Assembly (NCBI GenBank): GCA_945614335.1
Contig: CALZAP010000111.1
Span: 1 to 5,662 of the forward strand
Direction of reading: 5' to 3'
Length of the DNA: 5,662 bases
Source of the DNA: an uncultured Prevotella sp.
Lineage (GTDB): Bacteria > Bacteroidota > Bacteroidia > Bacteroidales > Bacteroidaceae
Within the stretch, counting starts at the first letter, position 1. Each line of letters opens with the position of its first letter. Shown here in pieces: positions 4,700 to 5,662 of the stretch. The notes beneath the pieces are model-generated. The model was not told the DNA's origin. It worked only from the letters and a program-made list of their open reading frames with translations, and did no database searches. A program made the position numbers and the translations under genes.

Positions 4700-5662
4700 A
4701 TGAACTTTTCCTATTTTTTAGCTAAGAGAATATACAATGACAAGGGCGACAGGCGTACAGTCAGTCGCCCTGCCATACATATAGCCACCATCGGAGTGGC
4801 CATCGGACTGGCTGTGATGATCATCACCGTGGCGGTGGTGCTCGGTTTCAAACATACCATACGCGACAAGGTGATAGGCTTTGGCAGCCATATACAAGTG
4901 GCAAATTTCCTTGCCATGCAGAGCACCGACTCGTATCCTGTGTGTATCGACGACAGCCTGCTTAACGTCTATACCCACATCCCGGGCATCAGTCACGCAC
5001 AACGATATGCCACGGCGCAAGGCATTCTGAAAACCGACAACGACTTCCTCGGCATCGCATTCAAGGGAGTGGGGGAGGAGTATGACTGGTCTTTCATTAA
5101 GGATAACATGGTGGAAGGCGAAATACCGCAATTCAGCTCGAAGAAATCGTCAAACAAACTGCTCGTTTCCACCAACACGGCATCAACGCTGAAGATAAAG
5201 GTGGGCGACGCCATATTTGGTTATTTCATCAACGACAAGGGAGTGAGGGCGCGCAAGTTCACTGTGGCCGGCATCTTCGAGACAAATATGAGCCAGTTTG
5301 ACAATTCGCTCTGTTTCACCGACCTTTATACATCTTCGAAGGTAAACAACTGGGAGCCTGGGCAATGCTCCGGTGCAGAACTCACAGTGAAGGACTTCAA
5401 TACTCTGGAGGCCACGGCACAAAACGTGGTGGAAAAGGTGAACCGTAACACAGACAAAAATGGCGATGTCTTCACTTCGCAAACCATATACGAGGCTTAT
5501 CCGCAGATTTTCTCATGGTTGTCGTTGCTCGACATCAACGTGTGGATTATCCTGGTGTTGATGATATGTGTAGCTGGTTTCACCATGATATCCGGTTTGC
5601 TCATCATCATTCTTGAGCGCACGCAGATGATAGGTACACTGAAAGCCCTTGGAGCGCGAAAC
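4700..5662 (+). CDS. ABC transporter permease, FtsX/LolC-LolE type (3' truncated by window edge)
   Basis: The frame from the ATG at 4700 stays open for 321 codons to the last base, so the C-terminus is missing (family members are about 400-420 residues). Seen: a cytoplasmic N-terminus NFSYFLAKRIY typical of LolC/LolE-like permeases, a first transmembrane helix at about 26-49 (TIGVAIGLAVMIITVAVVLG), a large periplasmic MacB/PCD-like domain (about 50-277) with GDAIFGYF and FTVAGIFET motifs, and a second transmembrane helix at about 281-305 (VWIILVLMICVAGF). ERTQMIGTLKALGA (306-319) then matches the cytoplasmic coupling-helix signature of FtsX-like permeases. The last two helices should lie beyond the window. 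Known relatives act with an ATPase to release lipoproteins from the inner membrane or drive mechanotransmission; which applies here is unclear, and no ATPase gene is visible. The A-rich leader (AAATAAGA) has no Shine-Dalgarno. The 20-nt gap to the aminotransferase suggests one transcript. Confidence 0.88.
   Translation, partial: MNFSYFLAKRIYNDKGDRRTVSRPAIHIATIGVAIGLAVMIITVAVVLGFKHTIRDKVIGFGSHIQVANFLAMQSTDSYPVCIDDSLLNVYTHIPGISHAQRYATAQGILKTDNDFLGIAFKGVGEEYDWSFIKDNMVEGEIPQFSSKKSSNKLLVSTNTASTLKIKVGDAIFGYFINDKGVRARKFTVAGIFETNMSQFDNSLCFTDLYTSSKVNNWEPGQCSGAELTVKDFNTLEATAQNVVEKVNRNTDKNGDVFTSQTIYEAYPQIFSWLSLLDINVWIILVLMICVAGFTMISGLLIIILERTQMIGTLKALGARN

Noticed and set aside
4718..5482. Minus-strand open frames at 4718-5131 and 5183-5482
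   Set aside because: Both lie antisense to the permease, which has clear membrane helices and a coupling-helix signature over the same bases.
1..5662. tRNA or rRNA genes, CRISPR array, insertion sequence, attachment site
   Set aside because: No cloverleaf-like or rRNA-like stretch, no regularly spaced repeats, no transposase or integrase and no paired terminal repeats were seen by eye; nearly all bases are assigned to coding genes or the short intergenic regions described.

Overview
The window looks like chromosomal DNA of a Bacteroidota species, most likely order Bacteroidales and probably a Prevotella-type genome. Three things point there. There are two upstream sites of the form TAnnTTTG, the -7 element used by the Bacteroidota primary sigma factor. 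Start codons mostly have A/T-rich leaders rather than strong Shine-Dalgarno sites. The gene content also fits: an M6-type secreted protease, a DUF4494 protein and a LolC/LolE-like permease. The taxonomic call is inference from family resemblance, not from a search.

Layout, left to right. (1) 1-765, plus strand: the C-terminal part of an M6-family metalloprotease whose start and zinc site lie upstream of the window. (2) 766-801: a perfect 36-bp palindrome that fills the whole gap between two convergent genes and is the likely two-way terminator. (3) 3278-798, minus strand: a three-gene operon, read as a membrane-anchored kinase-fold protein, then a DUF4494 protein, then the YggS/PLPBP pyridoxal-phosphate-binding protein. 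(4) 3279-3479: a divergent promoter region with one Bacteroidota-type promoter facing each way. (5) 3480-4679, plus strand: a class I/II PLP-dependent aminotransferase. (6) 4700-5662, plus strand: an ABC transporter permease of the FtsX/LolCE type, 20 nt downstream of the aminotransferase and cut by the window end.

The least ordinary element is the kinase-fold protein. It keeps structural kinase motifs (APE, DVYSFG, the catalytic-loop Asn) but has Cys in place of the HRD aspartate, Ala in place of the catalytic-loop Lys, and NHG in place of DFG. It is followed by one transmembrane helix and a charged, probably helical, C-terminal region. This reads as a membrane-tethered pseudokinase co-transcribed with DUF4494 and a PLP-homeostasis protein, and divergent from a PLP enzyme. 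Any functional link among these is inference. No tRNA, rRNA, CRISPR array, insertion sequence or phage gene was seen, and no gene-free stretch exceeds about 200 bases.
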